This document shows, piece by piece, positions 25,151-34,750 of a stretch of DNA of 64,000 nt. The notes beneath the pieces were generated by a model, which saw only the letters and a program-made list of their open reading frames with translations, had not been told where the DNA came from and searched no databases. The stretch spans positions 1 through 64,000 of the forward strand of contig URNI01000001.1 of assembly GCA_900549135.1 (NCBI GenBank). Direction: 5' to 3'. Source of the DNA: an uncultured Collinsella sp. GTDB taxonomy: Bacteria; Actinomycetota; Coriobacteriia; Coriobacteriales; Coriobacteriaceae. A program made the translations under genes and the position numbers. Every line of letters begins with the position of its first letter. The first letter of the stretch is position 1.

Positions 25151-25959
25151 GCGCGCGCCAGCCAGTCGCGCATCTCGTCCTTAAGGCGGCTCCAAGTTGC
25201 CTGCGTGGCGGGGTCGGTAAAGGGCCGCGTGATGCCAAAAGGCGCGTCGAGCAGGCGGTAGATATCGCCCTGCTCGCGCGCCAGCGCGCGGCTCGCTGGA
25301 TAGACGAGCTCAAACATAAAGCAGATGAGTCCCACCAGGTAGTCTGCGGGCTCGTCGCGTTCATCGCGTGCGACGCAGCGGTGCTCGTCAAAGGCTGCAA
25401 GTGTCGGCGACGAGAAACGGCTGCCGAGAAACGTCTTCTCGTCCACCTTGAGGATAGTGTCGACAGTGCTGTCGGCGATGGCGCGCATAATGTCGATCTT
25501 GTCGCCATCGCGCACGATATCGCAGAAGCTCCGCGTGCGCTCGTCAAGCTGCGCGGGTAGACGGAAATCGCTGTGATAGGCAATGCTCGCTCGGATGAGC
25601 TCATCTTCTGCCGGGTCATCGATAAAGTCGCGAATGCTCGTTACGGCGGGTGCATCGGCGGGATTCTCGCCAAAGAGGACCTCGATGCCCAGCGCCGCAT
25701 GGCTCATGCTCTCGGCGTCCTTAAAGGTGTCCCAGCGTCGCAGCTGCTCAAAGCGGCCCATATCGTGTAGCAGGCCGCAAAGCCATGCCAGGTCAATATC
25801 TTCTGACGACCAGCCCTGCTCGCGCGCTACGGCATCGCATGCCTCGGCCACGTGGTACGTATGCTCGATTTTGAGCGCGATGCGTGGGTTGGTGACGTCG
25901 TAGGCATCGGTGTAGCTTTTGAAGGCCGCGCGCGCCCGGTCTCGATCGATAGCTGTCAT
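25147..25959 (-). CDS. HD-domain phosphohydrolase
   Basis: 270 residues. The metal-binding HD set is visible: H33 (EHTYHV), H65-D66 (LLHDMGRFEQLRR), and a distal Asp in GDKIDIMRA. This fits HD superfamily phosphohydrolases such as nucleotidases or small cyclic-nucleotide enzymes. No GYP motif for c-di-GMP and no synthetase domain are present, so the substrate is open. The ATG at 25959 follows AGGAAG. It ends inside the last codons of the convergent etfA gene. Confidence 0.75.
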   Translation of the reverse strand: MTAIDRDRARAAFKSYTDAYDVTNPRIALKIEHTYHVAEACDAVAREQGWSSEDIDLAWLCGLLHDMGRFEQLRRWDTFKDAESMSHAALGIEVLFGENPADAPAVTSIRDFIDDPAEDELIRASIAYHSDFRLPAQLDERTRSFCDIVRDGDKIDIMRAIADSTVDTILKVDEKTFLGSRFSSPTLAAFDEHRCVARDERDEPADYLVGLICFMFELVYPASRALAREQGDIYRLLDAPFGITRPFTDPATQATWSRLKDEMRDWLARA

Positions 25960-26085
25960 AATGACTTCCTAAAAAGTTGTGTCTTTCGATCCGGTGGCAA
26001 TTGTAGGTGAACTCGGTTGCTGTCGGATGATGATTCTGCCGTATCGCTACATGCGGCTCGGAGACCTTGTCAGGATGAGAAGCGT

Positions 26086-26778
26086 ATGGTGTTCAAAATC
26101 GTTAGAACCGTCTGGCCGGTGATGCTTACCTATGTTGCAATAGGCGCGCCGTGCGGAATGATCATGGGGCAGACGGGAATGGAGCCCTGGATGGTCTTTG
26201 CCCTGAGCAGCACGTTTGTGACGGGCAGCGGGCAGTTTATGATCTGCAATCTGTGGCTGGCGGGTGTGCCTGCAGCATCGATCGTCGCGAGCGTCGCCGC
26301 AATCTCCTCGCGCTTTGCGCTTTACTCGGCATCGATCGCACCGCATCTGAGGGGTGCCTCGAAGCGTCAGACGCTGGCTGTTGCCGCGACACTTACCGAG
26401 GAGGCATACGGCATCTCGCTTGCCAAGTTGGTTGAAGGGGAGGATTGGGGCCCGCGTGAGTCCTTCGTGCTCAACGTGATCCTTATCGCAACATGGGGCG
26501 TTTCGTGTACGACGGGCGCCATCGTCGGCGCCGTTGTCGATGTTCCCACCGCCATTGCAGCCTTTGTCTGCACCTCACTCTTTATCTGCCTGCTCTTTTC
26601 GCAGCGGCTGTCGCGCGGCAACGTTGTCGCGGCGGTTTCGGGCGCGGTGTCCGTCGCCGTATGCAAGTTCTTGGGCCTCACGAATATTGCCGTGCCGGCA
26701 AGCGTCGTGGCCGGCATTGCCATTGCGTTGGCGTGCGATGCTGTATTTGACGGAAGAGGTGCCCGCGATGCCCGTTAA
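26086..26778 (+). CDS. azlC: AzlC-type branched-chain amino acid exporter, large subunit
   Basis: 230 residues, about six membrane segments. GAPCGMIMGQTGMEPWMVFALSS, SGQFMICNLWLAG and SSRFALYSASIAPHLRG fit the AzlC family, with the conserved SGQF/Q motif after the first helices. It pairs with AzlD to export branched-chain amino acids and some analogues. The ATG at 26086 (MVFKIVRTVWP) is preferred over an open extension to 26017, which is hydrophilic. AGGATGAG is placed 5-11 nt upstream. It overlaps azlD by 11 nt. Confidence 0.83.
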   Translation: MVFKIVRTVWPVMLTYVAIGAPCGMIMGQTGMEPWMVFALSSTFVTGSGQFMICNLWLAGVPAASIVASVAAISSRFALYSASIAPHLRGASKRQTLAVAATLTEEAYGISLAKLVEGEDWGPRESFVLNVILIATWGVSCTTGAIVGAVVDVPTAIAAFVCTSLFICLLFSQRLSRGNVVAAVSGAVSVAVCKFLGLTNIAVPASVVAGIAIALACDAVFDGRGARDAR

Positions 26779-27091
26779 CGAGTTCTTGGTTCTGTGGCTG
26801 TCGTCGTGGGCTGCTATCGCGTTCTTTCGCATCGCGCCGGCGTTCGCCTTGCGCGGGCGGACCCTGTCGCCCCGCATTACCGAGGCCCTGGGCTATATCC
26901 CGCCCGCTGCCTTTGCCGCGCTGGTCGCCAACGACTTGGTGAGCCCCGGCGCGTTCGACGCGGGACTCTGGCCTGCCTTGGTTCCCTGGATTGCGGCCGC
27001 CGGCGTCGTGGTCGTGGCGGTCAAGACAAAATCGATGCTGTGGTGCTGCGTCTCGGGCATCGTACTCTATATTGTCTTGAGCCTTATATAG
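26768..27091 (+). CDS. azlD: AzlD-type branched-chain amino acid exporter, small subunit
   Basis: 107 residues with three to four hydrophobic segments. LSSWAAIAFFRIAPAFALRG, LSPRITEALGYIPPAAFAAL and the C-terminal WCCVSGIVLYIVLSLI match AzlD. The RxxPAF..RGR and LxYIPPAAFAAL blocks are the most typical. The ATG lies inside the last codons of azlC, with GGAAGAGG upstream, so translation is coupled. The partner complex probably exports leucine, isoleucine and valine, opposite in direction to the Liv importer encoded at 46-52 kb. Confidence 0.85.
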   Translation: MPVNEFLVLWLSSWAAIAFFRIAPAFALRGRTLSPRITEALGYIPPAAFAALVANDLVSPGAFDAGLWPALVPWIAAAGVVVVAVKTKSMLWCCVSGIVLYIVLSLI

Positions 27092-27240
27092 GGGTGGCGT
27101 CGCGGGCGCCGAATCTCGTTCCATCCCAACTTGTCGGATTTTTCACCGAGCTGGTCTATTTCTTCTGGTACCATGGTCAAACTTTACTGTAGCAAAGCGT
27201 GACGTGGGCTTTTGTACCCCGTCAGCGGAAATGGGGTTTC

Positions 27241-28263
27241 ATGGCACAGGAAGCAACCACCAACGAGCAAAAGAAATTCAAGGTCCCGCGCATTCCGGGC
27301 GACATCATGATCTATCCGATGATCGTCGGTCTTTTGCTCAACACCTTCTGCCCGCAGGTTTTTGAGATCGGCGGCTTCTTTACGGCTGCCTGCCGCGGTG
27401 GCTCCAATACCATCGTCGCCGCGATCCTGCTGTTTGTGGGCGCCGGCATCAGCTTCAAGTCCACGCCGGGCGCCATCAAGACCGGCATCGTCGTGCTGAT
27501 TCCCAAGCTGGTCGTCGCAGCGGCTCTCGGCCTAGGCGTGGCATATTTCTTTAACGACAACTTCCTGGGTCTGAGCTCCGTGTCTATCATCGGCGGCATT
27601 ACGTTTTGCAACATGGCGCTCTATACGGGCATCATGGGCGAGTTCGGCGATGAGTCCGAGCAGGGCGCCGTCGGTATCCTGTTCTTTACGGCCGGCCCCG
27701 CCGTCACCATGATCATCCTCGGTGTCTCGGGTCTCGCCAACATCCCCGTCGGCACCATCATCGGATCCATCCTGCCGCTCGCTATCGGCATGGTTCTGGG
27801 TAACCTGTTCCCGTTTATCAAGAACCTGCTAGTTCCCGGTGCCAACCCTGCGATTGCCGTCATCGGATTTCAGCTCGGTGCGTCCATGAGCCTGTCGAGC
27901 TTTATCACTGGTGGCATTTCCGGCATCTTGCTGGGCCTTGTCACGCTGTTTGTCGTCGGTCCCATCACCTTTGCGTTCGAGCGCCTGTGCGGTGGTAACG
28001 GCAAGGCTGCCGTGGCTTGCTCCACCATCGCCGGCACGGCTATGACCACGCCGGTTGCTCACGCCGAGGTCGCGCCGCGCTACGCCGAGCTTGCACCCAC
28101 CGCGTACGCCCAGATCGCCACTGCCGTTATCATCACGGCAATCATGGCTCCGATTCTGACCGGCTGGGTCGACAAGAAGTTCTGCCAGGGCAAGGAGGAC
28201 CTGTCGCCTGCCGGTGTCGAGGCCATCGAGGAGGTCGTCGCGACCGACATCGACGGCGAGTAA
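27241..28263 (+). CDS. kdgT: 2-keto-3-deoxygluconate permease family transporter
   Basis: 340 residues, about ten membrane segments. IPGDIMIYPMIVGLLLNTFC, GGSNTIVAAILLFVGAGI, MALYTGIMGEFGDESEQGAV and STIAGTAMTTPVAHAEVAP are KdgT-family motifs. The family imports 2-keto-3-deoxygluconate, a product of pectin/uronate breakdown, by proton symport. No KDG kinase or aldolase gene is adjacent, so the real substrate is uncertain. ATG at 27241 follows GGAAATGGGG; a frame open to 27199 is ignored because it adds a hydrophilic start without a site. A terminator follows. Confidence 0.85.
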   Translation: MAQEATTNEQKKFKVPRIPGDIMIYPMIVGLLLNTFCPQVFEIGGFFTAACRGGSNTIVAAILLFVGAGISFKSTPGAIKTGIVVLIPKLVVAAALGLGVAYFFNDNFLGLSSVSIIGGITFCNMALYTGIMGEFGDESEQGAVGILFFTAGPAVTMIILGVSGLANIPVGTIIGSILPLAIGMVLGNLFPFIKNLLVPGANPAIAVIGFQLGASMSLSSFITGGISGILLGLVTLFVVGPITFAFERLCGGNGKAAVACSTIAGTAMTTPVAHAEVAPRYAELAPTAYAQIATAVIITAIMAPILTGWVDKKFCQGKEDLSPAGVEAIEEVVATDIDGE

Positions 28264-28309
28264 CGGCCGTTACCGATAATTGATTCCGGCGTGCAATTCG
28301 CGCCGTCCG

Positions 28310-28354
28310 AGCGCCCGAACAGAAACTGTTTTGCAGTGATGTTCGGGCGCTTTG
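28310..28354 (+). terminator. Rho-independent terminator after kdgT
   Basis: AGCGCCCGAAC (28310-28320) pairs perfectly with GTTCGGGCGCT (28341-28351); TTGC follows. The loop is 20 nt and includes a small internal palindrome (AGAAACTGTTTTGCAGTGAT). Confidence 0.7.
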
Positions 28355-28362
28355 CTATGATT

Positions 28363-28387
28363 CCCTTTACCCCTGCGGAGTAAAGGG
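28363..28387 (+). promoter_or_regulatory. Small hairpin upstream of the GGDEF gene
   Basis: CCCTTTA (28363-28369) pairs with TAAAGGG (28381-28387) around an 11-nt loop, followed by GTGTTTATT. It may be a second terminator for kdgT or part of the GGDEF leader. A GCCC/GGGC hairpin follows at about 28397-28415. Neither resembles a known riboswitch. Confidence 0.3.
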
Positions 28388-28452
28388 GTGTTTATTGCCC
28401 TGATTCGAATTGGGCGATTCTGACCATTCGGATATTGAAGGGATGGCGTCTA

Positions 28453-29595
28453 GTGGTTAAGGCACTCAAGATTGAGATATTCCTGCTATGCATGATTGTT
28501 CTTATCGGGCTTGCCGCGCGAAGTCGTCGCTCTTTGTTCTCGAGCACCCTGCAGCTATTGTTTAGCATGCTTGGCTACACCTCTGCCGCGTACATATTAT
28601 TCGATATGATCTGGACGCTTTCGGATGGTGCGGACGGCACGTTGGGTATTGCTGCCAACTGGATTTCCAACGCGGTTTCGTTTTCGCTCTTTGCCATCGC
28701 GTGTCTCATTTGGTTTATCTATTCCGAGACGATGCAGGGCTCTCGCCTTGTGACCTCGCGCTATAGGGTGGTGCTTGTAACGTTGCCTACGGCTCTGGTG
28801 GTCGTGCTGGCTTTTACCAGTTACTGGACGCACGCCTTGTTCTATATCGATTCGCAGGGCGTGTATCGTCGCGGCTTTGCCTATATGATCCAGCCCATTG
28901 TCAGCTACTGTTACGTTATACATACGTCCCTGCATGCGTTTGTGCAATCTCGTAGGGTCGAGAGCCTGCAGACGAAGGCTATCTATCGAACCTTGGCATT
29001 TTTCGCCATTCCGGCCCTGGTGGGCGGTACCTTTCAGATCGTATACTCGGTGCCTGGCCTTTGTGTCGGCATAATGATTAGCATGTTGCTGCTCTATATC
29101 ATCTGCCAGGAGCAACTGATCTCGACTGACCCGTTGACTGGACTCAACAACCGCAACCGTTTTGAGACCTATATGCTGTCGCTCTTTTCAAATGTGGATC
29201 AGGCCGAAGATGTATATCTGCTTATGATGGACGCTGACGGCTTTAAGCAGATTAACGATCGCTATGGACATGTGGAGGGCGACCATGCTCTTCAGGTTGT
29301 TGCGACGGCGCTCAAGGATGTCTGCTCGGCGTCTGGTGGCTTTATCGCGCGTTATGGTGGCGATGAGTTCGTTGTGCTCCAAAAGGCAGCGGCGGAACAG
29401 GATATCATGCATCTGTGCGCGACAATCAACGACGAGCTCGCGCATGCCGAGGTGCCGTATGCATTGCGGATGTCCATCGGTTGCGCGCGGGTCGGCGATA
29501 GTGTTGATACCTGGCAAGACTTACTTCGCGCTGCCGATGCGGAGCTCTATCGCGTCAAGGCCGAGAAAAAGAAAGCCGGCGTACAAATACGCTAG
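28453..29595 (+). CDS. Membrane-bound GGDEF diguanylate cyclase
   Basis: About 380 residues. The N-terminal 225 residues contain roughly seven membrane segments (LLCMIVLIGLAA, LLFSMLGYTSAAYILF, AIACLIWFIY and others), a putative sensor. The cyclase domain begins at STDPLTGLNNRNRF and has an intact GGDEF at residues 302-306 (ARYGGDEFVVL). No RxxD inhibitory site precedes it. It would make cyclic di-GMP at the membrane. GTG at 28453 is chosen because AAGGGA lies 9 nt upstream; TTG at 28435 is an alternative adding six residues. No EAL or HD-GYP partner is in the window. A strong terminator follows directly. Confidence 0.85.
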   Translation: MVKALKIEIFLLCMIVLIGLAARSRRSLFSSTLQLLFSMLGYTSAAYILFDMIWTLSDGADGTLGIAANWISNAVSFSLFAIACLIWFIYSETMQGSRLVTSRYRVVLVTLPTALVVVLAFTSYWTHALFYIDSQGVYRRGFAYMIQPIVSYCYVIHTSLHAFVQSRRVESLQTKAIYRTLAFFAIPALVGGTFQIVYSVPGLCVGIMISMLLLYIICQEQLISTDPLTGLNNRNRFETYMLSLFSNVDQAEDVYLLMMDADGFKQINDRYGHVEGDHALQVVATALKDVCSASGGFIARYGGDEFVVLQKAAAEQDIMHLCATINDELAHAEVPYALRMSIGCARVGDSVDTWQDLLRAADAELYRVKAEKKKAGVQIR

Positions 29596-29636
29596 AAAAG
29601 GGGCATACGACCGCATTGATGGTCGTGCGCCCTTTT
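29596..29636 (+). terminator. Terminator after the GGDEF gene
   Basis: GGGC-TACGACC and GGTCGTGC-GCCC form an 11-12 bp stem with an 8-nt loop (GCATTGAT), preceded by AAAA and followed by TTTTTGCG. It begins right after the TAG stop. Confidence 0.8.
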
Positions 29637-29784
29637 TGCGTTTGCGGGGGCCACCGGCCATAACGCCCAGGCGCGGTGCGGCAAGACGAGCGTCTGCCGC
29701 CGCGGCTCGGTACGAAATCAACGAGAGCCAGTGCATTCCATTAAGCTAAAGTGTGTGAAGGCTCTCTCTAAAAAGGTGAGCTCG

Positions 29785-30720
29785 CTAGGCTTTTTTGGGT
29801 TTGTTGACGATGATTATGCCGCCGCAGACCAACAGCAGGGCAACAAGTACGGTAACGGGGCTCGTGCCAGCGCCCTCGCCGAGCAGCAGCGCGCTCAGCA
29901 GTACGCCAAAGACCGGGTTCATAAACCCAAAGACCGAGACGCGGCTGACGGGGTTGACGGCAAGCAGGCGCGACCACAGCGAGTACGCGACGGCGGAAAT
30001 GAGTGCCATATAAATGATGAGCGCGATGGCGGGGGCGATTTCGGTGGGGGACAACGTGCCGCCCATCAAAAACCCGATGGCGGTAAGGACCACGCCACCG
30101 ACTAAAAACTGCCAGCCGGCGAGCAAGACGCCGTCATGCTCGCGCGAGAAGATGCCAATGAGGCAGGTCGACAGGGCGCCCGCAACAGTGGAAGCCAAGA
30201 TAAAGCCCTCGCCGTCGAGCGTAAAGCCAAAGGTGCCATCCGCGCCCGAAAGGTTGACGAGCGCGACACCGGCAAAGCCCAGTACGCAGCCGAGCACTTT
30301 GGCCGCATCGAGCTTTTCGGTGCGAAACGCTAGGGCGGCAAAGAGGATGGCTAGGAAGTTGGCGCTGGCCTCGATGATGGAGCTCGACATGGCGCTGGCG
30401 CGCGAGAGGCCCAGATAGAAAAAGAAGTACTGACCGATGGTCTGAAAGAGCGACAAGATAAAGATGGGTTTGATGTCGCGAGCCTGCGGAATGAGGGGGC
30501 GGCGCTGGGCCGCACTCATACCGGCGACAACCAGGATACCGGCAAGCGTGAAGCGCAAACCTGCAAAGAGCAGTTGCGAGGCGCTATCGTGCGCCGGGAT
30601 ACCAAAGAGTGCGTAGCCGATCTTGATGCAGGGAAAGGCCGATCCCCAGAGCGCACAGCAAACAAGACAGCCCAGGATAAGTCCGGGCAGGGTGGCGAGA
30701 TACGGCTTGCGGCTTTCCAT
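29785..30720 (-). CDS. EamA/DMT-family transporter
   Basis: 311 residues, ten predicted membrane segments in two EamA halves (FPCIKIGYALFGIPA, MSSSIIEASANFLAILFAAL; then STVAGALSTCLIGIFSR, YSLWSRLLAVNPVSRVSVFG). DMT-family members export or import amino acids and other metabolites; the substrate cannot be read from the sequence. ATG at 30720 (MESRKPYLATLPG) follows AGGAAGGA; the open extension to 30762 has no such site. It lies downstream of purL on the same strand, but a strong terminator separates them. The C-terminal KPKKA is the last element. Confidence 0.85.
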   Translation of the reverse strand: MESRKPYLATLPGLILGCLVCCALWGSAFPCIKIGYALFGIPAHDSASQLLFAGLRFTLAGILVVAGMSAAQRRPLIPQARDIKPIFILSLFQTIGQYFFFYLGLSRASAMSSSIIEASANFLAILFAALAFRTEKLDAAKVLGCVLGFAGVALVNLSGADGTFGFTLDGEGFILASTVAGALSTCLIGIFSREHDGVLLAGWQFLVGGVVLTAIGFLMGGTLSPTEIAPAIALIIYMALISAVAYSLWSRLLAVNPVSRVSVFGFMNPVFGVLLSALLLGEGAGTSPVTVLVALLLVCGGIIIVNKPKKA

Positions 30721-30744
30721 GATGTCCTTCCTGTATGCGCGAAG

Positions 30745-30782
30745 CAAAAAAGAACCCGCCACCGGGTGTGCCGGTGGCGGGT
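30745..30782 (-). terminator. Rho-independent terminator after purL
   Basis: ACCCGCCACCGG (30754-30765) and CCGGTGGCGGGT (30771-30782) form a perfect 12-bp stem with a 5-nt loop. On the minus strand it is followed by TCTTTTTTGC. It sits 38 bp past the purL stop. Confidence 0.9.
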
Positions 30783-30819
30783 GTTGTTACCCGAGGGGAT
30801 TGTACCCGATGGGAAAGGT

Positions 30820-33800
30820 TTAGGCGAAGTAGGCTACGCCGCTCTCGAAGATCGGCATGAACTTATCGCCGGGGACATGCTCGGGCACGTTGCGGTACAG
30901 GTTGTCGCCGCGACGCTCGGCATGGCCCATCTTGCCCAGGACACGGCCGTCGGGGCTCGTGATACCCTCGATGGCGAGTGCGGAGCCGTTGGGGTTGACG
31001 GAGAGATCCATGCTGGGCTTGCCGTTCTCGCCCACGTACTGCGTGGCGACCTGGCCGTTGGCGATCAGCTGGGTGAGCACTTCGTCATTGGCGACAAAGC
31101 GGCCCTCGCCGTGGCTGATGGCGACGGTGTAGGGGTCGTCCAGGCTGCACTGCGACAGCCACGGGGACAGGTTGGACGAGATGCGGGTGCGCACCAGACG
31201 GCTCTGATGACGACCGATGGTGTTGAACGTCAACGTGGGCGCATCGGGCGTGGCGTCGACGATGTCGCCATAGGGCACCAGACCGAGCTTGACCAGGGCC
31301 TGGAAGCCGTTGCAGATGCCCAGCATCAGGCCATCGCGGGCCTTGAGCAGGTCGCGAACTGCCTCGGTGACCTCGGGAGCGCGGAAGAACGCCGTGATGA
31401 ACTTGGCGGAGCCATCGGGCTCGTCGCCGCCCGAGAAGCCGCCGGGGATCATGACGATCTGGCTTGCACGGATGCGGCGGGCAAGCTCGTGGGTGCTCTC
31501 GGCGACGGCCTCGGGCGTGAGGTTGTTGATCACGAAGGTGTCGGCTTCGGCACCGGCTGCGCGGAAGGCGCGGGCGCTGTCGTACTCGCAGTTGTTGCCG
31601 GGGAACACGGGGATGATCACGCGCGGGCGGGCGATCTTGGCGCCGCCGTACACGTGGATATCCTTGGCGCGGAAGTCGATGGTCTCGACCTCGGGGGTCT
31701 CGCCGGCGCTGCGGTAGGCGAAGACGCCCTCGATGCCGCTCTCCCAGGCCTCCTGGAGCTCGGCGAGCTCGATGACCTCGGAGCCGGTGTCGATGACATA
31801 GCCCTCGACGGTGGTGCCCAGGGGTTCGACGACAACGCCGTCGGCGACCTCGGGCAGCTCGGCATCCTCGGCGAGCTCGACGATAAAGCTGCCGTAGAGC
31901 GGGGTGAAGAGGCTCTCTACGTCTACATCCTCGGCAAGCTCGATGCCGATCTGGTTACCGACGCACATCTTAAAGAGGCTCTCGGCGCCGCAGCCGTAGC
32001 CGGGCGTGGAGATGGCCAGGGCGTTGCCGGTAGCAGTGAGCGCCTCGACGGCGTCAAACGCGGAGAGCAGCTGCTGAGCGTCGGGACGGTAGTCCTCGCC
32101 ATAGGTAGCGGGGGCGATGCGGACGACGCGGTGCGTGAGGCCCTTGAACTCGGGCGAGACGGCACGGGCGGCCCTGCCCACAGCGACGGCGAAGCTGATC
32201 AGGGTCGGCGGAACGTTGAGCTCGCCGGCCTCGTCCTCAAACGAACCGCTCATGGAGTCCTTGCCGCCGATGGCGCCGGCACCCAGGTCGACCTGGGCCA
32301 TGAGGGCACCCAGGACGGCAGCCATGGGCTTGCCCCAGCGCTCGGCCTCGGTGCGCAGACGCTCGAAGTACTCCTGGAAGGAGAGATAGGCGCGCTTGTG
32401 CTCAAAGCCGGCAGCCACGAGCTTGGCGATGGACTCGACCACGGACAGGTAGGCGCCCGCAAACTGGTCGGCTTCCATCAGATAGGGGTTAAAGCCCCAT
32501 GCCATGGCGCTCGCCGTGGTGGTCTCGCCGTCCACGGGGAACTTGGCGACCATGGCCGAGCTGGGGGTGAGCTGCGTCTTGCCGCCAAAGGGCATGAGTA
32601 CGGTCGCGGCGCCGATGGTGGAGTCGAAGCGCTCGGAAAGGCCCTTGTTGGAAGCGACGTTGAGGTCGGTGACGAGCGAGGTCATGCGCTCGGCGAGCGT
32701 GGTGCCGGCCCAGCTGGGCTGCCACACGCTACGGGCGCACACGTGGGCGACCTGGTGCTTGGGTGCGCCGTTGGAGTTGAGGAACTCGCGGGACAGGTCG
32801 ACGATAGCGACGCCGTTCCAGGCCATGCGCATGCGCGGCTCAGCGGTAACCTCGGCGATAACGGTCGCCTCCAGGTTCTCCTCGGCGGCGTAGCCCATGA
32901 ACTCCTCGACGTCACCGTCGGCGACGGCGCAGGCCATGCGCTCCTGGGACTCAGAGATAGCGAGCTCGGTGCCGTCCAGGCCGTCGTACTTCTTGGTCAC
33001 GGTGTCCAGGTCGACATACAGGCCGTCGGCAAGCTCGCCCACGGCGACTGAGACGCCGCCGGCGCCAAAGTCGTTGCAGCGCTTGATCAGACGGCAGGCG
33101 TCGCCGCGGCGGAACAGGCGCTGCAGCTTGCGCTCGACCGGGGCGTTGCCCTTCTGGACCTCGGCACCCGAGGTCTCGATGGACTCGGTGTTCTGGGTCT
33201 TGGAGGAGCCGGTGGCGCCACCGATGCCATCGCGGCCGGTGCGGCCGCCCAGCAGGATGATCTTGTCGGTGGGGGCGGGGCACTCGCGACGAACGTGGTT
33301 TGCCGGGGTAGCGCCCACGACGGCGCCAACCTCCATGCGCTTGGCCACGTAACCGGGGTGATAGAGTTCGTTGACCTGACCGGTGGCAAGGCCGATCTGG
33401 TTGCCGTAGCTGGAGTAGCCGGCGGCGGCAGTGGTCACGAGCTTGCGCTGCGGCAGCTTGCCCTCGAGCGTCTCGGAAACCGGGACGGTGGGGTCACCGG
33501 CGCCGGTGACACGCATGGCCTGGTACACGTAGCTGCGGCCCGAGAGCGGGTCGCGGATGGCGCCGCCCACGCAGGTGGCGGCACCGCCGAAGGGCTCGAT
33601 CTCGGTCGGGTGGTTGTGGGTCTCGTTCTTAAACAGGAACAGCCAGTCCTGGTCCTCGCCGTCGACATCGACCTTCACCTTGACGGTGCAGGCGTTGATC
33701 TCCTCGGACTCGTCGACATCGGTCATGACGCCGGTCTTCTTAAGGTACTTGGCGCCGATGGTGCCCATGTCCATGAGGCAGACGGGCTTGGCGTCGCGGC

Positions 33801-34566
33801 CGAGTTCGTGGCGCATCTCCATGTAGCGGTCGAAGGCTTGCTGCACCACGGCGTCGTCGATCGTCACGTCGTCCAGGACGGTGCCGAAGGTGGTGTGGCG
33901 GCAGTGGTCGGACCAGTAGGTGTCGATCACGCGGATCTCGGTGATGGTGGGGTCGCGGTCCTCATCGCGGAAGTACTGCTGGCAGAAGGCGATGTCTGCC
34001 TCGTCCATGGCAAGGCCGCGATCGGCGATAAAGGCGGCAAGGCCGGCCTCGTCGAGCTCGCGGAAGCCGTCGAGCACCTCGACGGGCTGGGGCTCGGGGG
34101 TCTCCATGTACAGCGTCTCGGGCAGGTCGAGCGAGGCGATGCGAGCCTCGACGGGGTTCACCACGTAGTGCTTGATGGCATCGATGGCGGCCTCGTCCAG
34201 AGCGCCCGAGATCATATAGACCTTGGCGGAGCGCACGGCGGGGCGCTCACCCTGGCTGATGAGCTGCACGCACTCGCTGGCGGAGTCGGCGCGCTGGTCA
34301 AACTGGCCAGGCAGGAACTCGACGGCAAAGACGGCGCCATCGCTTGCGGGGAGTTCGTCGTAGGTCACATCGACCTGGGGCTCGCTAAAGACGGTCGGCA
34401 CGCAGGAGCGGAAAAGCTCCTCGTCGATGCCCTCGACGTCGTAGCGGTTGATGATCCTCAGGGCCTCGATGCCCTTGATGCCGAGAATTTCGGTCAGCTC
34501 GCCCTTGAGCTGCTGAGCCTCGACGTCGAACCCGGGTTTCTTCTCCACGTAGATACGAGAGACCAT
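30820..34566 (-). CDS. purL: Phosphoribosylformylglycinamidine synthase, single-chain
   Basis: 1248 residues. It converts FGAR to FGAM with glutamine and ATP in purine synthesis. The chain includes an N-terminal PurS-like part, the two ATP-grasp-unrelated AIRS-type halves (TYWSDHCRHTTF, ETHNHPTEIEPFGGAATCVG, GGKDSMSGSF) and a C-terminal class I glutaminase. Cys1085 in LMLGICNGFQAL is the nucleophile; VFPGNNCEYDSARA and MIPGGFSGGDEPDG belong to the same domain. The single-chain form corresponds to PurSLQ of other bacteria. ATG at 34566 follows AGGAA. No other pur gene is adjacent. A very strong terminator closes the gene. Confidence 0.95.
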   Translation of the reverse strand: MVSRIYVEKKPGFDVEAQQLKGELTEILGIKGIEALRIINRYDVEGIDEELFRSCVPTVFSEPQVDVTYDELPASDGAVFAVEFLPGQFDQRADSASECVQLISQGERPAVRSAKVYMISGALDEAAIDAIKHYVVNPVEARIASLDLPETLYMETPEPQPVEVLDGFRELDEAGLAAFIADRGLAMDEADIAFCQQYFRDEDRDPTITEIRVIDTYWSDHCRHTTFGTVLDDVTIDDAVVQQAFDRYMEMRHELGRDAKPVCLMDMGTIGAKYLKKTGVMTDVDESEEINACTVKVKVDVDGEDQDWLFLFKNETHNHPTEIEPFGGAATCVGGAIRDPLSGRSYVYQAMRVTGAGDPTVPVSETLEGKLPQRKLVTTAAAGYSSYGNQIGLATGQVNELYHPGYVAKRMEVGAVVGATPANHVRRECPAPTDKIILLGGRTGRDGIGGATGSSKTQNTESIETSGAEVQKGNAPVERKLQRLFRRGDACRLIKRCNDFGAGGVSVAVGELADGLYVDLDTVTKKYDGLDGTELAISESQERMACAVADGDVEEFMGYAAEENLEATVIAEVTAEPRMRMAWNGVAIVDLSREFLNSNGAPKHQVAHVCARSVWQPSWAGTTLAERMTSLVTDLNVASNKGLSERFDSTIGAATVLMPFGGKTQLTPSSAMVAKFPVDGETTTASAMAWGFNPYLMEADQFAGAYLSVVESIAKLVAAGFEHKRAYLSFQEYFERLRTEAERWGKPMAAVLGALMAQVDLGAGAIGGKDSMSGSFEDEAGELNVPPTLISFAVAVGRAARAVSPEFKGLTHRVVRIAPATYGEDYRPDAQQLLSAFDAVEALTATGNALAISTPGYGCGAESLFKMCVGNQIGIELAEDVDVESLFTPLYGSFIVELAEDAELPEVADGVVVEPLGTTVEGYVIDTGSEVIELAELQEAWESGIEGVFAYRSAGETPEVETIDFRAKDIHVYGGAKIARPRVIIPVFPGNNCEYDSARAFRAAGAEADTFVINNLTPEAVAESTHELARRIRASQIVMIPGGFSGGDEPDGSAKFITAFFRAPEVTEAVRDLLKARDGLMLGICNGFQALVKLGLVPYGDIVDATPDAPTLTFNTIGRHQSRLVRTRISSNLSPWLSQCSLDDPYTVAISHGEGRFVANDEVLTQLIANGQVATQYVGENGKPSMDLSVNPNGSALAIEGITSPDGRVLGKMGHAERRGDNLYRNVPEHVPGDKFMPIFESGVAYFA

Positions 34567-34750
34567 TGGTTCCTGCCTTCCTGATCGGTTGGGCGTACGG
34601 TACGGTATGCGGCAGCGGTCGGTTTGCGGGGTCTGCCCTGCGGTCGCCTTGAGCCACATGTTTGTAAACCTCACTATGATACGACAGCTCGCGGCGCGTT
34701 GAGGACGGCGAGGGTGCTACAGTGAAGCGCAAACAAGAGAAAGGCATCAC

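Noticed and set aside
28264..28452. Cyclic di-GMP riboswitch before the GGDEF gene
   Set aside because: Only two short hairpins are seen; the conserved GEMM core could not be found.
30574..33051. 825-codon open frame on plus, opposite purL
   Set aside because: It lies wholly antisense to purL, has no recognisable domain, and is Gly/Leu/Asp-rich as expected for a complementary frame of GC-rich coding DNA.
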